From NCBI GenBank assembly GCA_035455185.1, contig DATIFQ010000279.1, forward strand, positions 1 to 11,380: a DNA stretch of 11,380 nt, written 5' to 3'. The notes under the pieces were generated by a model that made no database searches, was not told the DNA's origin, and was given only the letters and a program-made list of their open reading frames with translations. Both the position numbers and the translations under genes were made by a program. Positions 1 through 5,934 of the stretch are shown piece by piece. Every line of letters begins with the position of its first letter. Position 1 is the first letter of the stretch. The stretch comes from JAEHDI01 sp035455185 (lineage in GTDB: Bacteria > Acidobacteriota > Terriglobia > Bryobacterales > Bryobacteraceae).

Positions 1-159
1 TCTCTTCGGGAGGACGTCGACGGCGACCTTGAGGCGCGGTTCCGTGAGTACGATGCGAGTCGGCAGCGGGAAATCCTGGGAAGTATCCGGGCGCTGCTGA
101 ACCGGCGCCGATATATCGAGAACCTGCTTCACGAGGTGGAGCGCGAGTTGATGAACTAG
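1..159 (+). CDS. hscB: HscB co-chaperone, C-terminal fragment (cut by window edge)
   Basis: The open frame runs in from the window edge and ends at TAG 157-159, giving the last 52 residues of a protein. The fragment is rich in Arg, Glu and Leu and looks fully helical. Its end (IRALLNRRRYIENLLHEVE) resembles the last helix of the HscB C-terminal three-helix bundle, which binds IscU. The N-terminal J domain with its HPD motif would lie outside the window. HscB is the J-domain partner that delivers the scaffold protein IscU to HscA during iron-sulfur cluster transfer. The identification rests mainly on position: hscA starts 3 bases after this stop, the usual hscB-hscA order. The sequence match alone is modest, because only the tail is visible. 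Confidence 0.75.
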   Translation, partial: SLREDVDGDLEARFREYDASRQREILGSIRALLNRRRYIENLLHEVERELMN

Positions 160-162
160 GCC

Positions 163-2016
163 ATGTCCGACACGTTTCAGATTGATTTCAGCGCGAGTGA
201 GCGTCCGCTGGTCGTGGGAATCGACCTCGGCACGACCAACAGCCTTGTGGCGTCCATGGACCTGACTGGTCCCCGTGTCATTCCCGGAGCGGACGGAAAG
301 AACCTCGTGCCAAGCGTTGTCAGCTACAGCCGGGCCGGGGAGATCGTGGCCGGCAGTCTTGCGCGGGAGATGCTGATCACCGAACCGGAGCGGACTGTCT
401 ATTCCGTGAAGCGCCTCATGGGCCGCGGCGCCGCAGACGTTCAGGAGGAACTGAAGCTCTTTCCGTTTCGCATTGCGGAGGGCAGTGAGTCGGTGATCCG
501 GCTGGAACTCGGCGAGCGGAGGTTCACGCCGCCGGAGATATCTGCATTCATCCTCCGCCAACTCAAACAGAATGCCGAGGCGGACCTCGGTGAGACGGTG
601 ACCAAAGCTGTGATCACGGTACCGGCATATTTCAATGACGCCCAGCGGCAGGCCACTAAGGACGCCGGACGAATCGCCGGGCTGGAGGTGTTGAGGCTCG
701 TGAATGAGCCAACGGCGGCCGCGCTCGCCTACGGACTGGACAAGCGGAAGGAAGGAATCGTCGCTGTCTACGACCTCGGCGGCGGGACATTCGACATTTC
801 GATCCTCCGGCTTCACGACGGCATCTTCGAGGTACTCGCAACCAACGGAGACACTCACCTAGGCGGGGACGATATCGACAATCTCCTGCTTCAGATCGCG
901 CTGGAAGATGTCCGGACGGAATGGGGAGAGGAAATCTCCAACGACGGCACGGCGGTGCAGACGCTGCGGCGAGCGGTGATCGAAGCCAAGGAGCGGCTTT
1001 CCTACGCGCCGTTTACCAGCATCGATTCTGAATACCGCGGCCGGAAGTACCAGCGGGAGCTGACCCGGGACTTGTTCGAGCAACTGATCACGCCGATCGT
1101 AAACCGGACGCTCGGGCCATGCCGGAACTGCATCCAGGACGCGCGCGTGAGTGTGGAACAGATCGACGAGGTCGTGCTGGTCGGCGGATCGACAAGGATT
1201 CCACTGGTGCGAAAAGCGGTGGAGACGTTGTTCAAGACCGAACCGCACAAGGAACTGAATCCGGAGGAGGTAGTTGCACTTGGCGCGGCCGTCCAGGCGG
1301 GAATTCTGGCGGGCAGTGTCGAAAACCAGCTTCTCCTGGACGTGACGCCGCTCTCGCTCGGCATCGAGATGATGGGCGGCGTGGTCACGAAGCTGATCCA
1401 TCGAAACTCGACGATTCCGGCGAGCGCCACCGAGGTGTTCACCACCGCGGTGGACGGACAACAGAACGTGTTAATTCACGTCGTGCAGGGAGAGCGGGAG
1501 ATGGCCCGCGACTGCCGGAGCCTGGCGCGCTTCGACTTGAAGGGTGTCGAGCCGTTGCCGGCGGGGATGACGCGTATCGAGGTGCGGTTCCTGATCGACG
1601 CCAACGGGATACTGAGCGTGACCGCACGCGATATCCGCACGGGGAAAGAGCAGACCGTCGAAGTGAAGCCGTCTTACGGGCTGACCGATTGTCAGGTGGA
1701 GGCGATGATCCGGGAGTCCGAGGAGATGGCCGAGGAAGACTTCGCCGAGAGGCAGCTAAGGGAGGCGCGTCTCGAAGCCGACACAATTCTGGCGGCGCTG
1801 GAGAAGGCCAAGCAGAACGAGGCGTGGTTTGAGCTGACCGGCGAGGAGCGCGAGCAGGCGGACCTGGCGATGAACCAACTGCTGCTTGCCTACCACTCGG
1901 ACGACCACCTGCTGATCCGGGCGCAGGTGGAACATCTCAACCAGGCGACGATGAAACTGGCGGAGATGATGATGAATACAGCGGTGCGTGGCGCGCTGAA
2001 GGGAACCAAGATCTGA
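163..2016 (+). CDS. hscA: HscA, Hsp70-class chaperone for Fe-S cluster assembly
   Basis: This 617-residue Hsp70 protein is a cytosolic ATPase that, with HscB, works on IscU to release assembled iron-sulfur clusters to target proteins. The nucleotide-binding domain shows the phosphate-1 loop GIDLGTTNSLV (about residues 19-29), VKRLMGR, the phosphate-2 loop DLGGGTFD (204-211) and the adenosine motif VGGSTR (about 340). The interdomain linker LLLDVTPLSLG follows near 390, then the substrate-binding domain. HscA rather than DnaK is indicated by GERE..RDCRSLARF, by VKPSYGLTD, by the VRGALKG ending, and by a length near 615 rather than 640 residues. The N-terminal extension before the first strand is also HscA-like. 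The ATG lies 3 bases after the hscB stop with no strong ribosome-binding site, which suggests coupled translation. The gene overlaps iscX by one base. Confidence 0.96.
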   Translation: MSDTFQIDFSASERPLVVGIDLGTTNSLVASMDLTGPRVIPGADGKNLVPSVVSYSRAGEIVAGSLAREMLITEPERTVYSVKRLMGRGAADVQEELKLFPFRIAEGSESVIRLELGERRFTPPEISAFILRQLKQNAEADLGETVTKAVITVPAYFNDAQRQATKDAGRIAGLEVLRLVNEPTAAALAYGLDKRKEGIVAVYDLGGGTFDISILRLHDGIFEVLATNGDTHLGGDDIDNLLLQIALEDVRTEWGEEISNDGTAVQTLRRAVIEAKERLSYAPFTSIDSEYRGRKYQRELTRDLFEQLITPIVNRTLGPCRNCIQDARVSVEQIDEVVLVGGSTRIPLVRKAVETLFKTEPHKELNPEEVVALGAAVQAGILAGSVENQLLLDVTPLSLGIEMMGGVVTKLIHRNSTIPASATEVFTTAVDGQQNVLIHVVQGEREMARDCRSLARFDLKGVEPLPAGMTRIEVRFLIDANGILSVTARDIRTGKEQTVEVKPSYGLTDCQVEAMIRESEEMAEEDFAERQLREARLEADTILAALEKAKQNEAWFELTGEEREQADLAMNQLLLAYHSDDHLLIRAQVEHLNQATMKLAEMMMNTAVRGALKGTKI

Positions 2017-2228
2017 TGCAGAAACTGTCCTGGAACGACGCGGAGAATATTGCCATTGTGTTGTTCGAGAAGTTTCCAAACGTCGATCCGCTGACGGTGC
2101 GCTTCACCGATCTTCACCGCTGGGTGGTTGAGCTCACGGAGTTCAGCGACGATCCCAAGGCCTCCTCGGAGGGCAAGCTGGAGGCGATCCAGATGGCTTG
2201 GCACGAAGAGTGGTCGGACAACCAATAG
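2016..2228 (+). CDS. iscX: IscX, small acidic Fe-S assembly regulator
   Basis: This 70-residue protein matches the IscX (YfhJ) family in length and layout. An N-terminal W-N-D-A-E-N segment is followed by FPNVDPLTVRFTDLHRWV, then the acidic stretch EFSDDPKASSEGKLEAIQ and a short W-rich end. IscX binds the cysteine desulfurase IscS and iron, and it modulates cluster assembly on IscU. It acts in the cytosol. The start codon shares its first base with the hscA stop (TGATG), so the two are very probably co-translated. In Escherichia coli a ferredoxin gene (fdx) separates hscA from iscX; here there is none. The gene ends 15 bases before the convergent terC-type gene. Confidence 0.95.
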   Translation: MQKLSWNDAENIAIVLFEKFPNVDPLTVRFTDLHRWVVELTEFSDDPKASSEGKLEAIQMAWHEEWSDNQ

Positions 2229-2243
2229 GGCCGGCAGCCGCAA

Positions 2244-3245
2244 TTACGCACGCTTTGGAATCAGCCAGGAGAGCGTCACCGAAACGGCGATCAGCCCGCC
2301 GATGATTCCGAGCGACCAGCCGATCGGGAATTTCCCTCCAAACATTCCGTTGAGCCACGCCATCTTGAGGCCTACGAAAATCAGGACCAGTGCAAGACCG
2401 TACTTCAACAGGTGGAACTTACCGATCGCGTCCGCAAGCATGAAGTAGAGAGCGCGCAGACCAAGGATCGCGAAGACATTCGAGGTAAACACGATGAGCG
2501 GCTCGCGGGTGAGCGCGAAGATGGCTGGCACTGAGTCGACCGCGAAGATGATGTCCGTCACCTCGACAAACAGCAGCGCGATGAGAAGAGGGGTCGCATA
2601 GAGCACGCCTTTCAACCGCACAAAGAACTTCTGTCCGTGCAGTTCATCGGTAACGGGCACGAATTTCCTGAACAGCCGAATAAGCGGGTTCCGGTCAGGC
2701 TCCAATCCCTTCTCAGGCGCGAACAGCATCTTCAGCCCCGTGAGCACCAGAAAAACACCAAACAGGATCACGACCCAGTGGTACTGCATAAGCACCGACC
2801 CGATCGCGATAAAGATTGCCCGAAATACCAGAGCACCGACGATCCCGAAGAACAGCACCCGGTGCTGGTACTGCGCTGGAATGGCGAAGTAACTGAATAC
2901 GAGCACGAAGACGAAAATGTTGTCCACCGAGAGGGACTTCTCGACGAGATAACCCGCTAGAAACTCCAGCCCTACCTGTCGGGCAGCCGCCGCGGAATCA
3001 AAGCCGGGTGTCGCCGACAGCCGTGGATCGAGCGGGAATTTCCAGAGCGCGTACTGGTAGATTGCATAGTTGAACGTAAGTGCCAGCGCCACCCAGACCG
3101 AGCTCCAGGCAGCCGCCTCGCGGAACGAGACGACATGGGCCTTTCGGTGGAACACGCCCAGGTCGAGGGCCAGCATCAGCAGCACGAACCCCGTGAATGC
3201 GAGGTAGAGCCACCAGTAGTGAGACATCGGGAAGAAATCGATCAT
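2244..3245 (-). CDS. TerC/Alx-family integral membrane protein (probable metal ion exporter)
   Basis: This 333-residue protein has eight or nine hydrophobic segments and belongs to the TerC/Alx family. Two signature regions are intact: EKSLSVDNIFVF (residues 102-113) and VEVTDIIFAVDSVPAIFA (227-244), whose acidic residues D109, E228, D231 and D237 lie in membrane helices. AAAWSSVWVALALTFN (44-59) and VLYATPLL also match the Alx subgroup closely. Family members act in the inner membrane; several export manganese or are linked to tellurite or alkaline-pH responses. Which of these applies here cannot be read from sequence. The first ATG (complement of 3243-3245) has no clear Shine-Dalgarno sequence; a second ATG at residue 7 (complement of 3225-3227) is also possible. 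I looked for a yybP-ykoY manganese riboswitch upstream and saw no convincing match. Confidence 0.93.
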   Translation of the reverse strand: MIDFFPMSHYWWLYLAFTGFVLLMLALDLGVFHRKAHVVSFREAAAWSSVWVALALTFNYAIYQYALWKFPLDPRLSATPGFDSAAAARQVGLEFLAGYLVEKSLSVDNIFVFVLVFSYFAIPAQYQHRVLFFGIVGALVFRAIFIAIGSVLMQYHWVVILFGVFLVLTGLKMLFAPEKGLEPDRNPLIRLFRKFVPVTDELHGQKFFVRLKGVLYATPLLIALLFVEVTDIIFAVDSVPAIFALTREPLIVFTSNVFAILGLRALYFMLADAIGKFHLLKYGLALVLIFVGLKMAWLNGMFGGKFPIGWSLGIIGGLIAVSVTLSWLIPKRA

Positions 3246-3326
3246 TTATTTCAGGTTCCGGGAGCTCACGGAGACGGCTTAACCGCAGGTCGGGACGCCT
3301 GCTTCGCACCGCCGCAAGTCGCTGAT

Positions 3327-3355
3327 TCAGAACGCAGAACTCTCCTCCGCGTTCC
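3327..3355 (-). promoter_or_regulatory. Weak ECF-sigma-like promoter candidate toward the terC-type gene
   Basis: Read on the minus strand, GGAAC (3355-3351) is followed by 19 bases and then TCTGA (3331-3327). The same two elements form the opposing promoter at 3469-3496, where the gap is 18 bases. The spacing here is one base longer and the -35 element lacks the TT ending, so this is a tentative call. It lies about 80 bases upstream of the terC-type start codon. Confidence 0.25.
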
Positions 3356-3468
3356 AGAGTTGACCCTCGCTCTTAACCATCAGATGCGGCAGACACCGAA
3401 CCGTCGCATTGTGATCACCGCCGGTCGTCGTCCAGGCGCCGGCCATTCCGACGATACGAAAAAGGTTT

Positions 3469-3496
3469 GGAACTTTAGCACGAGGCCCGCGTCTGA
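3469..3496 (+). promoter_or_regulatory. ECF (sigma-E-like) promoter candidate for the 67-residue gene
   Basis: GGAACTT (3469-3475), a 16-base spacer and TCTGA (3492-3496) closely fit the sigma-E class consensus known from proteobacteria. Transcription would begin near 3502, only about 14 bases before the ATG at 3516. The message would therefore start almost at the AGGAGG ribosome-binding site (3503-3508). The motif fit is direct observation. Which sigma factor uses it, and whether the proteobacterial consensus transfers to this organism, is inference. Confidence 0.45.
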
Positions 3497-3515
3497 ATGG
3501 GTAGGAGGTGGGGCC

Positions 3516-3719
3516 ATGAACCGCAGCAAAGAGCAGTTGGAGCTGGCTGAGGCGGTGCTCGAGCTGATCGAGCGGCGCCGCGCGACGACGGGGAATCCCG
3601 AACTCGGCTCCGCCATCGAGCGCGCCATTCTGGAGCAGGAGATTCGCGGTCTGGAGCACGAAATCTTCGAGAACCCGGGTGCACTGGAGACAATGCTCGT
3701 CCCGATCCGGCGCCGCTGA
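3516..3719 (+). CDS. Small helical protein of unknown function (67 residues)
   Basis: I do not recognise this gene. It encodes 67 residues, mostly charged and helix-forming, with heptad-like Leu/Ile spacing (EQLELAEAVLELIERRR, then ERAILEQEIRGLEHEIFEN) and a basic RRR end. It has no signal peptide, membrane segment or cysteines, so a cytosolic helical hairpin or small oligomer is likely. The frame stays open upstream to 3135, but that part is antisense to the terC-type gene. The ATG at 3516 is chosen because a near-perfect AGGAGG lies at 3503-3508, seven bases before it, the strongest ribosome-binding site in the window. An ECF-type promoter candidate sits directly upstream. The gene occupies the place where infC often precedes rpmI, but the protein is not IF3. 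Confidence 0.75.
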   Translation: MNRSKEQLELAEAVLELIERRRATTGNPELGSAIERAILEQEIRGLEHEIFENPGALETMLVPIRRR

Positions 3720-3747
3720 CCCGCGCAGGCGCGGGCAACCCCGCCCG

Positions 3748-3756
3748 TGATATACT
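3748..3756 (+). promoter_or_regulatory. Extended -10 promoter candidate for rpmI-rplT
   Basis: TG-A-TATACT at 3748-3756 matches the extended -10 form (TGnTATAAT) with one mismatch. No recognisable -35 box lies 16-18 bases upstream, which is tolerated at extended -10 promoters. Transcription would start near 3763 and give a leader of about 55 bases before the rpmI ATG at 3818. That leader contains the hairpin at 3780-3797. Confidence 0.45.
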
Positions 3757-3779
3757 CAAGACGTTTGTTGTGAGCCCTT

Positions 3780-3797
3780 CGCCCGCTCTGGCGGGCG
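3780..3797 (+). promoter_or_regulatory. GC-rich hairpin in the rpmI leader
   Basis: CGCCCGC (3780-3786) pairs with GCGGGCG (3791-3797) across the four-base loop TCTG, a 7-bp stem. No T run follows, so it is not a normal intrinsic terminator. It lies 20 bases upstream of the rpmI start, just before the purine-rich AAAGGAAA. It could affect translation initiation of the ribosomal protein messages; this role is inferred from position only. Confidence 0.3.
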
Positions 3798-3817
3798 GTC
3801 CAAAGGAAATTTTGTCA

Positions 3818-4012
3818 ATGCCGAAGCTGAAGACACACAAAGGTGCGTCAAAACGTTTCAAGAAGACGGGCACGGGCAAAATCGCCCGCCGTCATGCGTT
3901 TTCACGCCATATTCTGACGTCGAAGACGCGCTCGCGGAAGCGGCGCCTCGGCCAGAGCACGATCGTCGACGAAGCCGACGCTGCCAAGCTCAGCCGCATG
4001 CTTCCCAACTGA
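3818..4012 (+). CDS. rpmI: 50S ribosomal protein L35
   Basis: This 64-residue, strongly basic protein is ribosomal protein L35, a component of the large subunit. The start MPKLKTHKGASKRFKKTGTG, the central HAFSRHILTSK and the downstream KRRLG are hallmark L35 segments, and the length is normal. The ATG at 3818 is chosen over an in-frame upstream start at 3770 because L35 proteins begin MPK(L/M)K and because AAAGGAAA (3802-3809) sits just before it. The gene precedes rplT, the classic pairing. The usual upstream partner infC is not here; an unrelated 67-residue gene takes its place. Confidence 0.96.
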   Translation: MPKLKTHKGASKRFKKTGTGKIARRHAFSRHILTSKTRSRKRRLGQSTIVDEADAAKLSRMLPN

Positions 4013-4021
4013 GATCTATCC

Positions 4022-4067
4022 GGCGAGCGCGGCCGGAGCGCACGGCACGTGCCCGTACCGCCTCGCC
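4022..4067 (+). promoter_or_regulatory. Nested inverted repeats between rpmI and rplT
   Basis: GGCGAG (4022-4027) can pair with CTCGCC (4062-4067), enclosing an inner hairpin built on GGCACGTGCC (4044-4053), which extends with one bulged C. The structure ends 13 bases before the AAGGAG of rplT. L20 is known in several bacteria to repress its own operon by binding mRNA, so this is a plausible leader element. No match to a known L20 leader class is claimed; the inner palindrome leaves a small loop. Confidence 0.3.
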
Positions 4068-4092
4068 ATGAGCTATCCGAAAGGAGAAAAAC

Positions 4093-4458
4093 GTGCCTAG
4101 AGTCAAACGAGGTACCACCCGCCGGGCGTCGCGAAAGAAGACCCTCGATCGCGCTTCCGGTTTCTTTCTCACCAAGAGCAAGCTGCACCGTTCCGCCCAG
4201 GAGGCCGTCGAGAAAGCGCAACGCTACGCCTACGTCGGCCGCAAGCGGAAGAAACGCGATTTCCGCGGTCTTTGGATCACCCGGATCGGCGCGGCCACGC
4301 GCCAGCTTGGGCTTTCCTATAGTAAATTCATGTCCGGGCTGAAGAAAGCCGGCGTCGATCTCAACCGTAAAGTGCTGGCTCACCTTGCCCTGACCGATGA
4401 AACGGCGTTCCGGCTGCTTGTAGACAAGGCAAAGGCGGCCCTGCCGAAGGCGGACTGA
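4093..4458 (+). CDS. rplT: 50S ribosomal protein L20
   Basis: This 121-residue basic protein is ribosomal protein L20, which binds 23S rRNA early in large-subunit assembly and, in several bacteria, represses its own operon. The N-terminal extension MPRVKRG through RRASRKK, the segment KAQRYAYVGRKRKKRDFRGLWITRI, and SYSKFMSGLKKAGVDLNRKVLAHLA are all family signatures. The length is close to the usual 115-120 residues. Translation starts at GTG 4093, with AAGGAG at 4081-4086 at good spacing; no ATG lies nearby in this frame. The stop overlaps the ATG of the next gene (TGATG, 4456-4460), which couples a ribosomal protein to a putative cell-division factor. Confidence 0.97.
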   Translation: MPRVKRGTTRRASRKKTLDRASGFFLTKSKLHRSAQEAVEKAQRYAYVGRKRKKRDFRGLWITRIGAATRQLGLSYSKFMSGLKKAGVDLNRKVLAHLALTDETAFRLLVDKAKAALPKAD

Positions 4459-4703
4459 TGGACCTGCTGCGCGATGAGCAGACCGACGCTCTGGCCAGCC
4501 TGGAAGAGCGCATCCTCAAGGCGGCAGATCTCGTAAGACGGCTCCGTCAGGAGCGTGACGTGGCGGTCCAGGGGCTTGAGAAGGCTGTTGCCGAGCGGGA
4601 TGCCGTTGTGCAAGAACTTGAGGCCCTCCGCGCCGAGCGAAAGCAGGTCCGCACCCGCATCGAGAAACTTCTCGGGCAAATGGATCTGCTCAGCGCCGGC
4701 TAA
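4458..4703 (+). CDS. Small coiled-coil protein, ZapB-like (putative cell division factor)
   Basis: This 81-residue protein appears to be almost one continuous coiled coil: LEERILKAADLVRRLRQERD, then LEKAVAERDAVVQELEALRAERKQV, then RIEKLLGQMDLL. It has no cysteines, signal peptide or membrane segment. Size, composition and the Arg-Ile-Glu-(Lys)-Leu-Leu ending match the short coiled-coil proteins often annotated as ZapB in non-enterobacterial genomes, where they commonly sit directly before zapA. ZapB bridges ZapA and the division apparatus at mid-cell. Coiled coils attract false similarity, so the name rests mainly on the zapA neighbour 42 bases downstream. The start overlaps the rplT stop, with no strong ribosome-binding site of its own. 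Confidence 0.7.
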   Translation: MDLLRDEQTDALASLEERILKAADLVRRLRQERDVAVQGLEKAVAERDAVVQELEALRAERKQVRTRIEKLLGQMDLLSAG

Positions 4704-4745
4704 CCGAGCGGCGGCTTCGGTCTCCGCTCTTTCTCCGGAGAAGCG

Positions 4746-5057
4746 ATGGACTCCGAACAGGCCGAAAAGAAATCCGTCCGAGTCACTATCTTCCACCAGT
4801 CCTACACGCTTCGTGTGCCGGGGGACCCCCAGGAAGTGCAGGAACTGGCGCGCACAGTCGATGATCTGATGGACTCGATCTCCTCGCGGACCGGAAGTTC
4901 CGATACTACCCGGGTTGCCGTGCTGGCCTGCCTCCACATGGCTGACCGCCTGCGCTCCCTGGAACAGGATCTCAACACGCTTCGCGAGCGCATTGGGAAG
5001 ACGAGCGAGCAGTTCACACTTCTCCTCGACCAAGCCCTCGAAGGGCATGAGGAGTAA
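4746..5057 (+). CDS. zapA: ZapA, FtsZ ring-associated protein
   Basis: This 103-residue protein is ZapA, a cytosolic protein that bundles FtsZ filaments and stabilises the division ring. The N-terminal beta-rich part (VRVTIFHQSYTLRVPGDPQEVQELARTVDDLM in outline) and the segment VAVLACLHMADRLRSLEQDL match the ZapA head domain and the start of its coiled-coil tail, which continues to about residue 98. Its length is typical of the family. GGAG at 4737-4740 lies five bases before the ATG and supports this start. The gene follows the ZapB-like gene and probably shares its transcript. It is the last + strand gene of the group and ends 16 bases before the convergent hpnD. In many bacteria rny or a 6S RNA gene follows zapA; here there is no room for either. 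Confidence 0.92.
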   Translation: MDSEQAEKKSVRVTIFHQSYTLRVPGDPQEVQELARTVDDLMDSISSRTGSSDTTRVAVLACLHMADRLRSLEQDLNTLRERIGKTSEQFTLLLDQALEGHEE

Positions 5058-5073
5058 CCGGGGGGACTGCCGG

Positions 5074-5934
5074 CTATACGTGGCGCCGAAGAAGGGACCG
5101 GGCGACGATCCAGCATTTCTCTGGCACCGGAAGCCGGATGCGGCCGGTGAAGACGTCGTAATTCGAATCTTCGATCCGGTCGAGGACGCGGCGGTAGATC
5201 TCGATCAACGCCCAAAGTGACGCACGGCTCTCAGGGTGCACCATCTTCACGAGCGGGGTTGCCTCGGTGTAATACGCGCGCGCCCGTCCGGCTTCGTAAC
5301 GCATGAGCTGCACCAAGCCGTCGGTCCTTGCTGCCCGCAGCACTTCGTCGGAAGTCACGCCGTGCCGGTTCATATCGTCCAGGGGGAAGTAGATTCGCCC
5401 CCGTGCCGAATCCTCCCGCACGTCGCGCAGGATGTTAGTCAACTGAAACGCAATCCCGCACTTCTCAGCCAGTGGGAGGGCATCGGCCGAGTCGAAACCG
5501 AAGATGTGCACCGCTGTCAGGCCGGCCACCGATGCAACCCGGTAGCAATACTGGTAAAGATCATCGAAGGTTGTGAAACGGTGAGGCTCGAGATCGAACG
5601 ACACGCCTTCGATCATCTCGAAGAAATACCGGCGGGGTATCCGATAACGCTCCACCACGTCCAGAAAGGCCGGCCACAGAGCATGATCTCCCGGCCGTCC
5701 GGCCAGGGCTTCTTCCAGTTGCGCACGCCAGCGGGACATCATCTCACGCCCGCGCCCTCCTCCCATCCCGGGCTCGTCGCTCAAATCGTCGCAATAGCGC
5801 ATGAATGCGTAGATTGCACAGATCGCCTCACGCTTCGGCTTCGGAAGAAGGGCGAAACCGTAGTAAAAGTTGCGAGCCCGGCGGCGGGTCAGCCGGGTGC
5901 ACCATGCGTAGGATTCCTCCAGTGCCGACGTCAT
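5074..5934 (-). CDS. hpnD: HpnD, presqualene diphosphate synthase
   Basis: This 286-residue enzyme of the squalene/phytoene synthase fold is assigned to HpnD, which condenses two farnesyl diphosphates into presqualene diphosphate. The first aspartate-rich motif is DDLSDE (residues 49-54), preceded by YAFMRYC. The second is QLTNILRDVRED (164-175), followed by RGRIYFP. Both sets of magnesium-binding acids are intact. The N-terminal RARNFYYGFALLPKPKR is typical of the HpnD branch. The ATG overlaps the hpnC stop by four bases (ATGA), and a GAGG lies just upstream. It is the only gene of this operon whose family-consistent start is ATG without competition. hpnE, which normally completes the HpnC-D-E squalene route, does not follow. 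Phytoene synthase is the main alternative, made unlikely by the hpnC partner. Confidence 0.92.
   Translation of the reverse strand: MTSALEESYAWCTRLTRRRARNFYYGFALLPKPKREAICAIYAFMRYCDDLSDEPGMGGGRGREMMSRWRAQLEEALAGRPGDHALWPAFLDVVERYRIPRRYFFEMIEGVSFDLEPHRFTTFDDLYQYCYRVASVAGLTAVHIFGFDSADALPLAEKCGIAFQLTNILRDVREDSARGRIYFPLDDMNRHGVTSDEVLRAARTDGLVQLMRYEAGRARAYYTEATPLVKMVHPESRASLWALIEIYRRVLDRIEDSNYDVFTGRIRLPVPEKCWIVARSLLRRHV

Larger units (their letters stand above)
3246..3515. other. Divergent intergenic region between terC-type gene and 67-residue gene
   Basis: This 270-base gene-free region separates two divergent genes. It holds a good ECF-type promoter candidate pointing right (3469-3496) and a weaker one pointing left (3327-3355). 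Two interleaved short inverted repeats overlap the leftward candidate: 3330-3335 with 3349-3354, and 3338-3343 with 3356-3361. They could be an operator or leader structure, or chance. An open + frame crosses the region from inside terC, but it has no plausible start there. Confidence 0.5.

Noticed and set aside
859..1461. 200-residue minus-strand frame inside hscA
   Set aside because: Fully within the hscA ATPase region; rich in Arg/His with no domain pattern.
3135..3515. Upstream extension of the 67-residue gene to a 194-residue frame
   Set aside because: The first part is antisense to the terC-type gene, and the AGGAGG at 3503-3508 clearly marks the ATG at 3516.
3246..3515. yybP-ykoY manganese riboswitch ahead of the terC-type gene
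   Set aside because: Many terC/alx genes have one, but the conserved loop sequences of this class could not be found on the minus strand here.
3720..3735. Terminator after the 67-residue gene
   Set aside because: CCCGCG/CGCGGG forms a 6-bp hairpin, but no T run follows, and a promoter candidate lies just downstream.
5058..5073. 6S RNA gene after zapA
   Set aside because: 6S RNA often follows zapA, but only 16 bases separate zapA from the convergent hpnD.
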